The notes under the pieces: model-generated
Databases searched by the model: none
The model's input: the letters and a program-made list of their open reading frames with translations, nothing else
What the model was told of the DNA's origin: nothing
Program-made: the position numbers and the translations under genes
In this document: positions 9,145 through 18,247 of the stretch, piece after piece
Layout of the letters: each line of letters starts with the position of its first letter
How positions within the stretch are numbered: position 1 is the stretch's first letter
From: Bradyrhizobium sp. Gha
GTDB taxonomy: Bacteria > Pseudomonadota > Alphaproteobacteria > Rhizobiales > Xanthobacteraceae
Assembly (NCBI RefSeq): GCF_900113735.1
Contig: NZ_FOQM01000019.1
Span: forward strand, 86,823-150,822
DNA: 64,000 nucleotides
Reading direction: 5' to 3'

Positions 9145-10116
9145 ATGAGCAACTTGACACGACGCATTCTTCTGGCGGGAGCGGCGGCCCTCGCCATGAC
9201 CGCCGCGGCTCGGGCTGCCGATCCGCTCAAGGAGATCCGCATCGACTGGGCGACCTACAATCCGGTGTCGATGGTCCTGAAGCAGAAGGGGCTGCTGGAG
9301 AAAGAGTTCGCCAAAGACGGCATCACCATCACCTGGGTGCAGTCCGCGGGCTCCAACAAGGCGCTCGAATTCCTCAATGCCGGCTCCATCGATTTCGGCT
9401 CGACCGCCGGTTCAGCCGCGCTGGTCGCGCGCATCAACGGCAACCCGATCAAGTCGATCTATGTCTATTCGCGCCCGGAATGGACGGCGCTGGTCACGGG
9501 CAAGGACTCCAGGATTACCAGCGTCGCTGACCTGAAGGGAAAGCGGGTCGCAGTGACACGCGGCACCGATCCGCACATCTTCCTGGTGCGCGCCCTGCTC
9601 AGTGCCGGTCTCACTGAAAAGGACATCACGCCGGTGCTGTTGCAGCACGCGGACGGCAAGACCGCGCTCATCCGCGGCGACGTCGATGCGTGGGCCGGTC
9701 TTGATCCGATGATGGCGCAGGCCGAGGTCGAAGAGGGCGCGAAGCTGTTCTATCGCAAGGCTGATGCCAACACCTGGGGCATCCTCAATGTGCGCGAGCA
9801 GTTCCTGAAGGACTATCCGGACGCCGCCCGCCGCGTGCTCGCGGTGTATGAGGAAGCGCGAAAGTATTCGCTGGCGAATTACGACGAGCTGAAGAAGACC
9901 TTCATCGCGGTGACCAAGCTGCCCGATGCGGTCGTTGACAAGCAGCTCAAGGAACGCACCGAGCTCACCCACAGCCGCATCGGCGAGTCCCAGCGCGAGT
10001 CGATTCTCGCGGCCGGCCTCGCGCTCCAGCAGGCCGGCGTCGTCGATGCCAAGGTCGACGTGAAGGCGACGCTGGATGCCCTGATCGACGACCAGGTTCC
10101 GCTGCCGGCGAATTGA
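9145..10116 (+). CDS. Aliphatic sulfonate-type ABC transporter substrate-binding protein
   Basis: A 323-residue periplasmic binding protein of the SsuA/NitT-TauT family. It has a signal peptide (MSNLTRRILLAGAAALAMTAAARA). The features NPVSMVLKQKGLLEKEF, FGSTAGSAALVARINGNP and GDVDAWAGLDPMMAQAE are typical of sulfonate-binding proteins. It is the first gene of an operon with a permease (10187) and an ATPase (11038). The exact ligand, alkanesulfonate or taurine-like, is inferred; no ssuD monooxygenase gene is nearby. Confidence 0.9.
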   Translation: MSNLTRRILLAGAAALAMTAAARAADPLKEIRIDWATYNPVSMVLKQKGLLEKEFAKDGITITWVQSAGSNKALEFLNAGSIDFGSTAGSAALVARINGNPIKSIYVYSRPEWTALVTGKDSRITSVADLKGKRVAVTRGTDPHIFLVRALLSAGLTEKDITPVLLQHADGKTALIRGDVDAWAGLDPMMAQAEVEEGAKLFYRKADANTWGILNVREQFLKDYPDAARRVLAVYEEARKYSLANYDELKKTFIAVTKLPDAVVDKQLKERTELTHSRIGESQRESILAAGLALQQAGVVDAKVDVKATLDALIDDQVPLPAN

Positions 10117-10186
10117 TCTCTCTTCCCCTCCAGCGGAGGGTAACAGGCTCCTTGCATTCCCGCCCTGGACGCGCTTCCTACCCGCC

Positions 10187-11033
10187 ATGATCTCCGACGC
10201 GCCCGTCCTGCAACAGTCTTCGGAACCAGCCGAAAACGTCACCGCGCCCTCGCGGCCGTCGCGGTATGCGCGGCCGATGCTGGGGCTGCTGCTGCCATTT
10301 CTGCTGGCAATTGGCTGGGAGCTCGTGGTCTGGTTGGGTTGGTCCAACGGCCGCCTGGTGCCGCCGCCCTCGCGCGTCCTTGCCACCATTGCCGATCTCA
10401 CTCGTTCCGGCGAGTTGATCCACCACATCGCCGCGACGCTGTGGCGCGTCGGCCTCGGCTTCGCCTTCGGCGTGGTCGCGGGTACGCTGCTTGGTGCCAT
10501 CTCCGGCTATTGGTCGCTGGCGCGGCGGCTGCTCGACCCCCACCGTGCAGGCGCTGCGCGCGATTCCTTCGCTCGCCTGGGTGCCGCTGTTCATCCTCTG
10601 GCTCGGCATTTTCGAGACGTCCAAGATCGCGCTGATCGCGGTCGGCGTGTTCTTCCCGGTTTATCTCGGTGTGATGGGCGCGATCCTCTCCGTCGATCGC
10701 AAGATATTCGAGGTCGGTCGCGTGTTCCGGCTCTCCGGCCCGGCCATGATCCGCCGCATCCTGTTGCCCGCCGTGCTACCGGCCTATGTCGTGTCCCTGC
10801 GCGTCGGTCTCGGTCTCGGCTGGATGTTCGTCGTCGCGGCCGAACTGATCGGCGCTTCCGAAGGCCTCGGCTATCTGCTGCTCGACGGCCAGCAGCTCGG
10901 CAAGCCCGCGCAGATCATGGCCGCGATCGTGATCTTCGCCATCCTCGGCAAGCTCACTGACTGGCTGATCGAGGTCGCGGCCGCGCCGTTCCTGCGCTGG
11001 CAGGACGCGTTCGGCCGCACGAACGGAGCTTGA
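10187..11033 (+). pseudogene. Sulfonate-type ABC transporter permease with a frameshift
   Basis: Reads as an SsuC-type inner-membrane permease split between two frames. The first frame from ATG 10187 gives a good N-terminal half up to SGYWSLARRLLDP. The continuation TVQALRAIPSLAWVPLFILW, with the transmembrane and EAA-like segments through ...FGRTNGA, is in the next frame and ends at 11033. Removing one C from the C5 run at 10537-10541 restores a single 281-codon frame, the normal family length. It is either a real inactivating mutation or a homopolymer sequencing error. Binding protein and ATPase genes on either side are intact. Confidence 0.9.
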
Positions 11034-11037
11034 GGCA

Positions 11038-11823
11038 ATGCTGGCACTCGATCGAGTCGGCAAGACTTATCCCAATGGCGTGCAGGCGCTGGCGCGCTTC
11101 TCCGCTGACGTCAAGCAGGGCGAGATCCTCGCCATCATCGGCGGCTCCGGCTGCGGCAAGTCGACATTGCTCCGCGCCATCGCCGGCCTCGATCGCGCGA
11201 GTTCGGGCACGGTGACGCTCGACGACGAGGCGATCAGTTCGCCGCATGCCAAGATCGGCATCATCTTTCAGGAGCCGCGGCTCCTCCCCTGGCTCAGCGT
11301 CGCCGACAACATCGCTTTTGGGCTCGCCGATGTTCCGGCGGCCGTGCGGCGCGAGAAGGTGGCGCGCGCTCTCGAACGCGTTGGCCTTGCCGACAAGGCG
11401 CAGGCCTGGCCGCGTGAACTCTCCGGCGGACAGGCGCAGCGCGTCGCAATCGCCCGCGCGCTGGTGCCGCAGCCGGAGGTGCTCTTGCTCGACGAGCCGT
11501 TCTCGGCGCTCGATGCCTTCACGCGGCGCGACCTTCAGGATCATCTGCTCGACCTCTGGGCCGACACGCGCCCGACCTTGATCCTCGTCACACACGACGT
11601 CGACGAGGCCGTGGTGCTGGCCGACCGCGTGCTGGTGATGCGGCCGAGGCCAGGGCGCCTGTTCGACCAGATCGAGATCAATCTGGGCCGGCCGCGCGAC
11701 CGCAATTCGCCGCTGTTCGAGAATTTCAAGCGCAGTGTGCTCACCTCGCTCGACCGTTCGCTCGACCGCAACGTGCCCGACCGTGACGCAACCCTGGGTC
11801 CCGGTCAGGCCATGTGGTGGTGA
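11038..11823 (+). CDS. Sulfonate-type ABC transporter ATP-binding protein
   Basis: A 261-residue ATPase of the SsuB/TauB group that energises the transporter encoded just upstream. Visible motifs are Walker A GGSGCGKST, Q-loop IIFQEPRLLPW, signature LSGGQAQR, Walker B VLLLDEPFSALD and switch His in LVTHDVDEA. The FQEPRLLPW sequence is typical of sulfonate/nitrate/taurine transporters. Its start lies four bases after the permease stop, so the two are co-transcribed; if the permease frameshift is real, this ATPase lacks its native partner. Confidence 0.93.
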   Translation: MLALDRVGKTYPNGVQALARFSADVKQGEILAIIGGSGCGKSTLLRAIAGLDRASSGTVTLDDEAISSPHAKIGIIFQEPRLLPWLSVADNIAFGLADVPAAVRREKVARALERVGLADKAQAWPRELSGGQAQRVAIARALVPQPEVLLLDEPFSALDAFTRRDLQDHLLDLWADTRPTLILVTHDVDEAVVLADRVLVMRPRPGRLFDQIEINLGRPRDRNSPLFENFKRSVLTSLDRSLDRNVPDRDATLGPGQAMWW

Positions 11824-11877
11824 CATTTTCGCGCTGAGCCGGTACATCGAGAGGCGATTTTTCCGGGAGAGAACAAG

Positions 11878-12387
11878 ATGGACGCCGCAGAACTGCGCCA
11901 GATGCAGGCCCCGATCAAGGAGCGCTACAAGACCGATCCCAAGACCGCGATGATCACGCTGAAGGCCAGGGGCTCGACCGACAGCGAAGGCATCGCCTGC
12001 AAGGTCGAGACCGGCCGCGCCATCGCGATGGCTGGTCTGCATCCCGCCACCGGCGGCTCCGGCCTCGAACTCTGCTCCGGCGACATGCTGCTCGAGGCGT
12101 TGGTCGCCTGTGCCGGCGTCACGCTGAAATCGGTCGCGACTGCGATCGAGGTGCCGCTGACGACCGGGAACGTCTATGCCGAGGGCGATCTCGATTTCCG
12201 CGGCACGCTCGGCGTCGACAAGGAGACTCCGGTCGGCTTCGCCGAGATCCGCCTGCGCTTCGAGGTGGATACGCCGGCGCCGCAGGACAAGCTCGACCTC
12301 CTGCTGAAACTCACCGAGCGCTATTGCGTGGTCTATCAGACCATCAAGAACGGCCCGAAGGTTTCGGTCTCGATGCAGCGGATGTGA
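11878..12387 (+). CDS. OsmC family protein
   Basis: A 169-residue protein of the OsmC/Ohr superfamily, thiol-dependent peroxidases that reduce organic hydroperoxides. The two redox Cys positions appear to be in LVACAGVTLKS and in ERYCVVYQT, as in the family. It follows the sulfonate transporter operon by 54 bases with its own GGGAGA ribosome-binding site and may be co-transcribed; a link to sulfur supply or oxidative stress is inference. It ends immediately before a 28-bp inverted repeat. Confidence 0.88.
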   Translation: MDAAELRQMQAPIKERYKTDPKTAMITLKARGSTDSEGIACKVETGRAIAMAGLHPATGGSGLELCSGDMLLEALVACAGVTLKSVATAIEVPLTTGNVYAEGDLDFRGTLGVDKETPVGFAEIRLRFEVDTPAPQDKLDLLLKLTERYCVVYQTIKNGPKVSVSMQRM

Positions 12388-12391
12388 CTCT

Positions 12392-12547
12392 CTTACCCTC
12401 CCCTGGAGGGGGAGGGTCGATCGCGCGCAGCGCGAGCGGGGTCGGGTATCTCTCCACTCGGGCACCGTATCCGTCGAGAGACTTTCACCCCACCATATTC
12501 CGCTGCGCTCCATATGAGCCGACCCTCCCCCTCCAGGGGAGGGTAAG
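12392..12547. repeat. Long inverted repeat between genes
   Basis: Two 28-base arms (12392-12419 and 12520-12547) are perfect reverse complements; each contains CCCTCCCCTGGAGGGGGAGG or its complement. About 100 bases lie between them. The arms are themselves near-palindromic. This is a classic Bradyrhizobium intergenic element and could act as a transcription terminator or mRNA stabiliser. A half-length degenerate relative (CCCCTCCAGCGGAGGGTAA) lies at about 10126-10144. Confidence 0.85.
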
Positions 12548-12555
12548 AAGCCAAA

Positions 12556-13356
12556 ATGTCCCTCGACCTCTCCTACATCCTCTTCCTTGTGCTGCGCATG
12601 GCGGTTGCGGCCGCGTTCGTGGTGTCGGCGTCTATCATCACCGAGCGCTCCGGCCCGGTGATCGGCGCACTGGTGGCGACGCTGCCGATCTCGGCGGGGC
12701 CGTCTTATGTCTTCCTCGCGATCGACCATGACGCCGCCTTCATTGCGCAGGGGGCGCTGTCGAGCCTGCCGGTCAACGCCGCGACGATTTTCCTGGGGCT
12801 GACCTACGTCGTGCTGGCGCAGCGGCATAGCTTTGCCGTGAGTGTCGGGAGCGCGATAGCGGTATGGATCGTGCTGGCGTCGATCATCCGTCTGTTCGAC
12901 TGGACGTTGACGGGTGGGCTCGCCGTCAACCTGGTGGCCTTCGGCATCTGCATTCCGCTCCTTGCGCGGTACCGGCATGTGAAGATGCCGCTGGTGACGC
13001 GCCGCTGGTACGACATCCCGTTCCGCGCCGCGCTGGTCGCAACGCTGGTTGCGATCGTCGTCTCGACTTCGGGCTGGGTCGGCCCTCGCGTCTCCGGCGT
13101 CATCGCGCTCTACCCGATCGTCTTCACCAGCATGATGGTGATTCTGCATCCCCGCATCGGCGGCCCTCCGACCGCTGCCGTGCTCGCCAATTCCGCCTGG
13201 GGCCTGCTCGGATTCGGCATGGCGATTGCGGTGATGCACGTCGCAGTCGTGAACTCTGGATCGGCGATAGGCCTCCTTCTCGCGCTTGCAACCTGCGTGA
13301 CGTGGAATTTGACGCTGTGGTGGCATGGACGCAGAACTCGTCGCATTGCAGCGTGA
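12556..13356 (+). CDS. Uncharacterised integral membrane protein
   Basis: A 266-residue, very hydrophobic protein with about eight predicted membrane segments spread over its whole length and a short Arg-rich C-terminus. I do not recognise a characterised family. Conserved-looking polar spots within the membrane are SGPSYV-like ISAGPSYVFLAIDHDAA and HPRIGGPPTAAVL, the latter reminiscent of transporter re-entrant loops. It begins nine bases after an inverted repeat, which may separate it transcriptionally from the OsmC gene. Confidence 0.75.
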   Translation: MSLDLSYILFLVLRMAVAAAFVVSASIITERSGPVIGALVATLPISAGPSYVFLAIDHDAAFIAQGALSSLPVNAATIFLGLTYVVLAQRHSFAVSVGSAIAVWIVLASIIRLFDWTLTGGLAVNLVAFGICIPLLARYRHVKMPLVTRRWYDIPFRAALVATLVAIVVSTSGWVGPRVSGVIALYPIVFTSMMVILHPRIGGPPTAAVLANSAWGLLGFGMAIAVMHVAVVNSGSAIGLLLALATCVTWNLTLWWHGRRTRRIAA

Positions 13357-13609
13357 GCATTCGGTCCGACGTTTTGCGGTGATCAGCCGCGTAGTTCTGC
13401 GGTGTTCGGCTGCGCGATCCGGATGCGATCGTTAATTCAATCTTTGTGACTTGCCCGTAAATGTACTCGTCAGCTGTCGAGGCGCCCAGCGTTGAATGTG
13501 GGCCAGTTCGACCAGTGCACCGTGAGTGTAGGACGAGTCGAAAACTCTCGAGCGCGAGGGCGGTGCCGCCCCGTCGTGCGAGACGATTTCCCAACGAGGA
13601 GACATTTGG

Positions 13610-15286
13610 ATGTTCGGGCGCAAGTCCCATGCTGATGCACAGGCGCGGCTCGACGCCATCGGCCGTTCGCAGGCGATGATCGAATTCAAGCTTGACGGCA
13701 CGATCATCACCGCCAACAAGAACTTTCTCGATGCCCTAGGTTATCGGCTCGACGAAATCCAGGGCAAGCATCACTCGATGTTCGTACCCGTCGACCAGCG
13801 CAACAGCGCCGAGTACAAGGCGTTCTGGGCTGCATTGAACCGTGGCGAGTATCAGGCACGCGAATTCAAGCGGATCGCGAAGGACGGTCGCGAGGTCTGG
13901 ATCGAAGCATCCTACAATCCGGTGCTCGACGGCAATGGCAAGACCGTGATGGTCGCCAAGATCGCGACCGAGATCACTGCGAAGAAGATCCGGAGCATGA
14001 CGGACGCATCGAAGATCGCCGCCATCAGCCGCGCCCAGGCCGTGATCGAGTTCAAGCCCGACGGCACCATCGTCTCCGCCAACGAAAATTTCTGCAAGGC
14101 GCTCGGCTATTCGCTTGCCGAGATCCAGGGCAAGCATCACAGCCTGTTCGTGGCCGAGGCCGACCGCAACGGCACGGCCTATCGCGAATTCTGGGCCGCG
14201 CTCAACCGCGGCGACTACCGGACCGGCGAATTCAAGCGGATCGCCAAGGGCGGCAGGGAAGTGTGGATTCTCGCTTCCTACAATCCGCTGCTGGACGAGA
14301 ACGGCAAGCCCTATGGCGTCGTCAAGTTTGCAACCGACGTCACCGCGCAGAAGCTGAAGAATGCCGATCTCGCGGGTCAGATCTCGGCGATCGGCAAGGC
14401 GCAGGCCGTGATCGAGTTCAACATGGACGGCACGATCATCACCGCCAACGAGAACTTCCTGCACACGGTCGGCTATTCGCTGGCGGAGATCAAGGGCAAG
14501 CATCACAGCATGTTCGTCGAGCCCAGCGAGCGCGACGGCCCCGCCTATCGCGAGTTCTGGACCGCACTCAACCGCGGCCAGTACCAGGCGGCCGAATACA
14601 AGCGGATCGGCAAGGGCGGCAAGGAGATCTACATCCAGGCCTCCTACAATCCGATCATCGATCTCAACGGCAAGCCGTTCAAGGTGGTGAAATATGCCAC
14701 CGACACCACCAAGCAGGTGCTGGTTCGCTTGGGTAACGAGCGCGTCCGCGGCATGATGGAATCAGTCGCCGCCGGCTCGGAAGAGCTCAACGCCTCGGTG
14801 CGCGAGATTTCCGAGGCGATGACCAAGTCGCGCGAGTCCGCAATGAGCGCCGTGGACCAGGTCGCCGCCGCCGATGCCCAGGCCCAGCGCCTCACCGAGG
14901 CAGCGCAGGCGATGAGCGGCATCGTCGAGATGATCAACAGCATCACCGGTCAGATCAACCTGCTCGCACTCAATGCCACGATCGAGTCGGCGCGTGCCGG
15001 CGAAGCCGGTCGCGGCTTTGCAGTTGTGGCATCCGAAGTGAAGAGCCTCGCCAACCAGGCCAAGCAGGCGACCGACAAGATCGGTCAGGAGATCGGCAGC
15101 CTCAACGGCATCTCGGGCGATGTCGTCGGCGCGCTCAGCTCGATCAAGCAGGCGATCAGCAACGTCAGCGAATACGTCACCTCGACCGCAGCTGCCATCG
15201 AGGAGCAGAGCACGGTCACCAACGAGATGTCGACAAGCATGCAGCGCGCCGCCGCAGAGGCCGCGGCGATCGCGGCGAGGGCGTAA
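13610..15286 (+). CDS. Soluble methyl-accepting chemotaxis protein with three PAS domains
   Basis: A 558-residue chemoreceptor-like protein. Three PAS domains of about 122 residues each begin near residues 16, 138 and 260; each carries the same landmarks (QAxIEF, DGTI, NENF, GYSLAEIxGKHHSxFV, EFWAALNRG, REVWI-ASYNP). The C-terminal half is an MCP signalling domain with the hairpin tip EMINSITGQINLLALNATIE and ARAGEAGRGFAVVA. No transmembrane segment is visible, so it should be cytoplasmic and may sense redox state or a small ligand through its PAS domains, like Aer-type receptors. No che genes adjoin it. Confidence 0.93.
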   Translation: MFGRKSHADAQARLDAIGRSQAMIEFKLDGTIITANKNFLDALGYRLDEIQGKHHSMFVPVDQRNSAEYKAFWAALNRGEYQAREFKRIAKDGREVWIEASYNPVLDGNGKTVMVAKIATEITAKKIRSMTDASKIAAISRAQAVIEFKPDGTIVSANENFCKALGYSLAEIQGKHHSLFVAEADRNGTAYREFWAALNRGDYRTGEFKRIAKGGREVWILASYNPLLDENGKPYGVVKFATDVTAQKLKNADLAGQISAIGKAQAVIEFNMDGTIITANENFLHTVGYSLAEIKGKHHSMFVEPSERDGPAYREFWTALNRGQYQAAEYKRIGKGGKEIYIQASYNPIIDLNGKPFKVVKYATDTTKQVLVRLGNERVRGMMESVAAGSEELNASVREISEAMTKSRESAMSAVDQVAAADAQAQRLTEAAQAMSGIVEMINSITGQINLLALNATIESARAGEAGRGFAVVASEVKSLANQAKQATDKIGQEIGSLNGISGDVVGALSSIKQAISNVSEYVTSTAAAIEEQSTVTNEMSTSMQRAAAEAAAIAARA

Positions 15287-15295
15287 CCGGCCCGG

Positions 15296-18031
15296 TCACG
15301 GCTTCGGCAGCTTGGCCTTCAACGCGTACAGCGCATCAAGCGCCTCGCGCGGCGACATGTCGTCGGGGTGCAGTGCCTTCACCGCGTCCATCAGCAGCTC
15401 GGCCTCGGTCGGCGGCGCGGCTTCGGCGGCCGCGCGCGAGGGCACGGCGAACAGCGGCAGATCGTCGGCAAGCGCGCGGGCGGTCTGGCCGCGGTCCTGT
15501 GCCTCCAGCTTTGCCAGCACGGATTTGGCGCGCGTGATCACGGCCGGCGGCAGGCCGGCGAGCTTGGCGACCTGGATGCCGTAGGAGCGGTCGGCCGAGC
15601 CCGGCAGCACCTCGTGCAGGAATACGACATTGCCTTGCCACTCCTTCACCCGGACCGTCGCGTTGAACATGCGCGGCAGCTTGGTCGAGAGCGCGGTCAG
15701 CTCGTGATAATGCGTCGCGAACAGCGTGCGGCAGCGGTTGCTCTCGTGCAGATGCTCGATCGCGGCCCAGGCGATCGACAGGCCGTCGAAAGTCGCGGTG
15801 CCGCGGCCGATCTCGTCGAGAATGACAAGCGCGCGTTCACCGGCCTGGTTGAGGATCGCGGCGGTCTCGACCATCTCCACCATGAAGGTGGAACGGCCGC
15901 GGGCGAGATCGTCGGCGGCGCCGACGCGCGAGAACAGGCGGTCGATGATGCCGATCCGCGCGCGCGTCGCCGGCACGAAACTGCCGATCTGCGCGAGCAG
16001 CGCAATCAGCGCGTTCTGGCGCAGGAAGGTCGATTTACCCGCCATGTTCGGACCGGTGAGCAGCCAGAGCTGGCCGGACTTTTGCGCTGGCGTGGGCGAG
16101 AGATCGCAGGCATTGGCGATGAACGGCTCGCCGTTGCGCTTCAAGGCCTGCTCGACCACGGGATGGCGGCCGGCCTCGATGGCAAAGCCGAGCGAGCCAT
16201 CGACCTCGGGCCGCACATAGTGCTCGTCGACGGCGAGCTTGGCCAGCGAGGTCGCAACATCGAGCAGCGCAAAGCCTTGCGCTGCCGCGCGCAGTTCGTC
16301 GCTGATCTCGAGCGCCCTGGCGCAGAGCCGCTCGAAGATCTCGAGCTCGAGGTTGAGCGCGCGATCGCCGGCATTGGCGATCTTGGCTTCGATCTCGCCA
16401 AGCTCTGATGTCGTGAAGCGCACCTGGCCGGCCAGCGTCTGGCGATGGATGAAGGTCGCGTTCAGCGGCGCCGACATCAGCTTGTCGCCATGCTGCGCGG
16501 TGACCTCGACGAAATAACCGAGAACGTTGTTGTGGCGGATCTTGAGGCCCTTGACGCCAGTGTCGTCGGCGTAGCGCGCCTGCATCGAGGCCACGACCAG
16601 ACGCGAGGCATCGCGCAGGTTGCGCGCTTCGTCGAGTGCCGGCTCGTAGCCGGCTCGAACGAAACCGCCGTCGCGCTTGATCAGCGGCAATTGTTCGTCG
16701 AGCGCGCGGGCGAACTCGGCGGCGAGCTCGCGCGAGGGCCGCTGCAAAGCGGCCATCACCACGGCGATCTCCTGCGGCGGCTGGTCGAGCTCGGAAAGCC
16801 GTGCCAGCACCTGGTCGGCGGCGAGGATGCCATCGCGCAGGCCCGCAAGATCACGCGGTCCACCGCGGCCGACCGAGAGACGGGCGAGTGCCCGCGACAT
16901 GTCAGGCGCGCCGCGCAGGATGCTGCGGATGTCTTCGCGCGTGGCTGAGTCGGCGACGAAAGCGCTGACGGCATCGAGCCGCCGCGCGATCGCCGGTGCG
17001 TCGGTCAAAGGCGCCGCGAGCCGCTGCGCCAGCAGGCGCGAGCCGGCCGAGGTCACGGTGCAGTCGATCGCATCGAGCAGCGAGCCGCGGCGTTCGCCCG
17101 CGAGCGTCCGTGTCAGCTCGAGATTGGCGCGGGTGGCCGGATCGATCGCCATGGTCGCGCCCGAGGCTTCGCGCGCGGGCGGCGACAGCGGCGGATGCTT
17201 GCCGACCTGGGTGCGGTCGACATAGGTGACGGCGGCGGCGGCAGCCGTGGCCTCCAGCCGCGACAGTTGCGCGAGCCCGTCCATGGTCGCGACCGCAAAG
17301 TAATCGCAGAGGCGCTTTTCGGCTGTGGCCCCATCGAAGACGTCGCGGGTCACCGGGGTCACCGCCGGCAGCTCACGCAAGGTCTGTCCGAGTTCGTTAT
17401 CGCCATAAAGAGCGTCGGTAACGATGGCTTCGTTCGGATTGATGCGCGCCAGTGTCGCGGCGAGCTCGCCGCCCGAAACTTCGGTGACCGTGAATTCGGC
17501 GGTGGAGATGTCGATCCAGGCAAGGCCGAAGCGATCGCCGCCGGTCGACGAGCGCGCCCGCGCGATCGCCAGCAGGTAGTTGTTGGCGCGCGCGTCGAGC
17601 AGCGTGTCCTCGGTGAGCGTGCCCGGCGTCACCAGCCGCACCACGCCGCGGCGCACGACGCTCTTGTTGCCGCGCGCTTTGGCGGCGGCGGGATCCTCGG
17701 TCTGCTCGCACACCGCGACCCGGTGGCCGGCGCTGATCAGGCGGTGCAGATAATCCTCGGAGCGCTCCACCGGCACGCCGCACATCGGGATATCGTTGCC
17801 CTGATGCTTGCCGCGCTTGGTCAAGACGATGCCGAGTGTTTTCGAGGCGATCTCGGCGTCCTCGAAGAACAGCTCGTAGAAGTCGCCCATCCGGTAGAAC
17901 AGCAGCAGACCCTGATGTGCCGCCTTGATCTCGAGGTACTGCTCCATCATCGGCGTGACGCGCGCGGCGGCTTCCGCTGGCTGCGCGGGGACGTCGTCGG
18001 GCAATACGGGTATCGGCTGTTGGACCGTCAT
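15296..18031 (-). CDS. mutS: DNA mismatch repair protein MutS
   Basis: A full-length 911-residue mismatch-recognition ATPase. The N-terminal mismatch-binding domain has GDFYELFFEDA, containing the Phe-x-Glu that stacks on the mispaired base. The C-terminal ATPase carries Walker A TGPNMAGKSTFLRQ, Walker B LDEIGRGTATFDG and the THYHELT motif. It ends nine bases from the chemoreceptor stop (convergent). mutL is not in the window. Confidence 0.97.
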   Translation of the reverse strand: MTVQQPIPVLPDDVPAQPAEAAARVTPMMEQYLEIKAAHQGLLLFYRMGDFYELFFEDAEIASKTLGIVLTKRGKHQGNDIPMCGVPVERSEDYLHRLISAGHRVAVCEQTEDPAAAKARGNKSVVRRGVVRLVTPGTLTEDTLLDARANNYLLAIARARSSTGGDRFGLAWIDISTAEFTVTEVSGGELAATLARINPNEAIVTDALYGDNELGQTLRELPAVTPVTRDVFDGATAEKRLCDYFAVATMDGLAQLSRLEATAAAAAVTYVDRTQVGKHPPLSPPAREASGATMAIDPATRANLELTRTLAGERRGSLLDAIDCTVTSAGSRLLAQRLAAPLTDAPAIARRLDAVSAFVADSATREDIRSILRGAPDMSRALARLSVGRGGPRDLAGLRDGILAADQVLARLSELDQPPQEIAVVMAALQRPSRELAAEFARALDEQLPLIKRDGGFVRAGYEPALDEARNLRDASRLVVASMQARYADDTGVKGLKIRHNNVLGYFVEVTAQHGDKLMSAPLNATFIHRQTLAGQVRFTTSELGEIEAKIANAGDRALNLELEIFERLCARALEISDELRAAAQGFALLDVATSLAKLAVDEHYVRPEVDGSLGFAIEAGRHPVVEQALKRNGEPFIANACDLSPTPAQKSGQLWLLTGPNMAGKSTFLRQNALIALLAQIGSFVPATRARIGIIDRLFSRVGAADDLARGRSTFMVEMVETAAILNQAGERALVILDEIGRGTATFDGLSIAWAAIEHLHESNRCRTLFATHYHELTALSTKLPRMFNATVRVKEWQGNVVFLHEVLPGSADRSYGIQVAKLAGLPPAVITRAKSVLAKLEAQDRGQTARALADDLPLFAVPSRAAAEAAPPTEAELLMDAVKALHPDDMSPREALDALYALKAKLPKP

Positions 18032-18247
18032 GAGCGGCGCAACCTACAAAATTTCGCCTCCTGCTCCTATGGCTTTGGCCTGACAGGGGAGGTTTTCCAC
18101 GACGTCCGCACCCCGGCATGCGTCGGCGGCGTGCGTACCCCGGGGAAGACGCAGGAAACCGTCAATTGACCTGCCGCGGGCGCCCTCCTAAAACTCCGCC
18201 GACATCAAGGAATTTTGGCCGAACCGCGGCATTCAGGGAGAACAGCG

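Noticed and set aside
12392..12547. Possible CRISPR-like repeats
   Set aside because: Only two inverted arms, not regularly spaced direct repeats; no cas genes.
10954..13326. A 790-codon minus-strand frame spanning several plus-strand genes
   Set aside because: It runs antisense through the permease, ATPase, OsmC and membrane-protein genes and through a palindromic repeat; composition is shadow-like.
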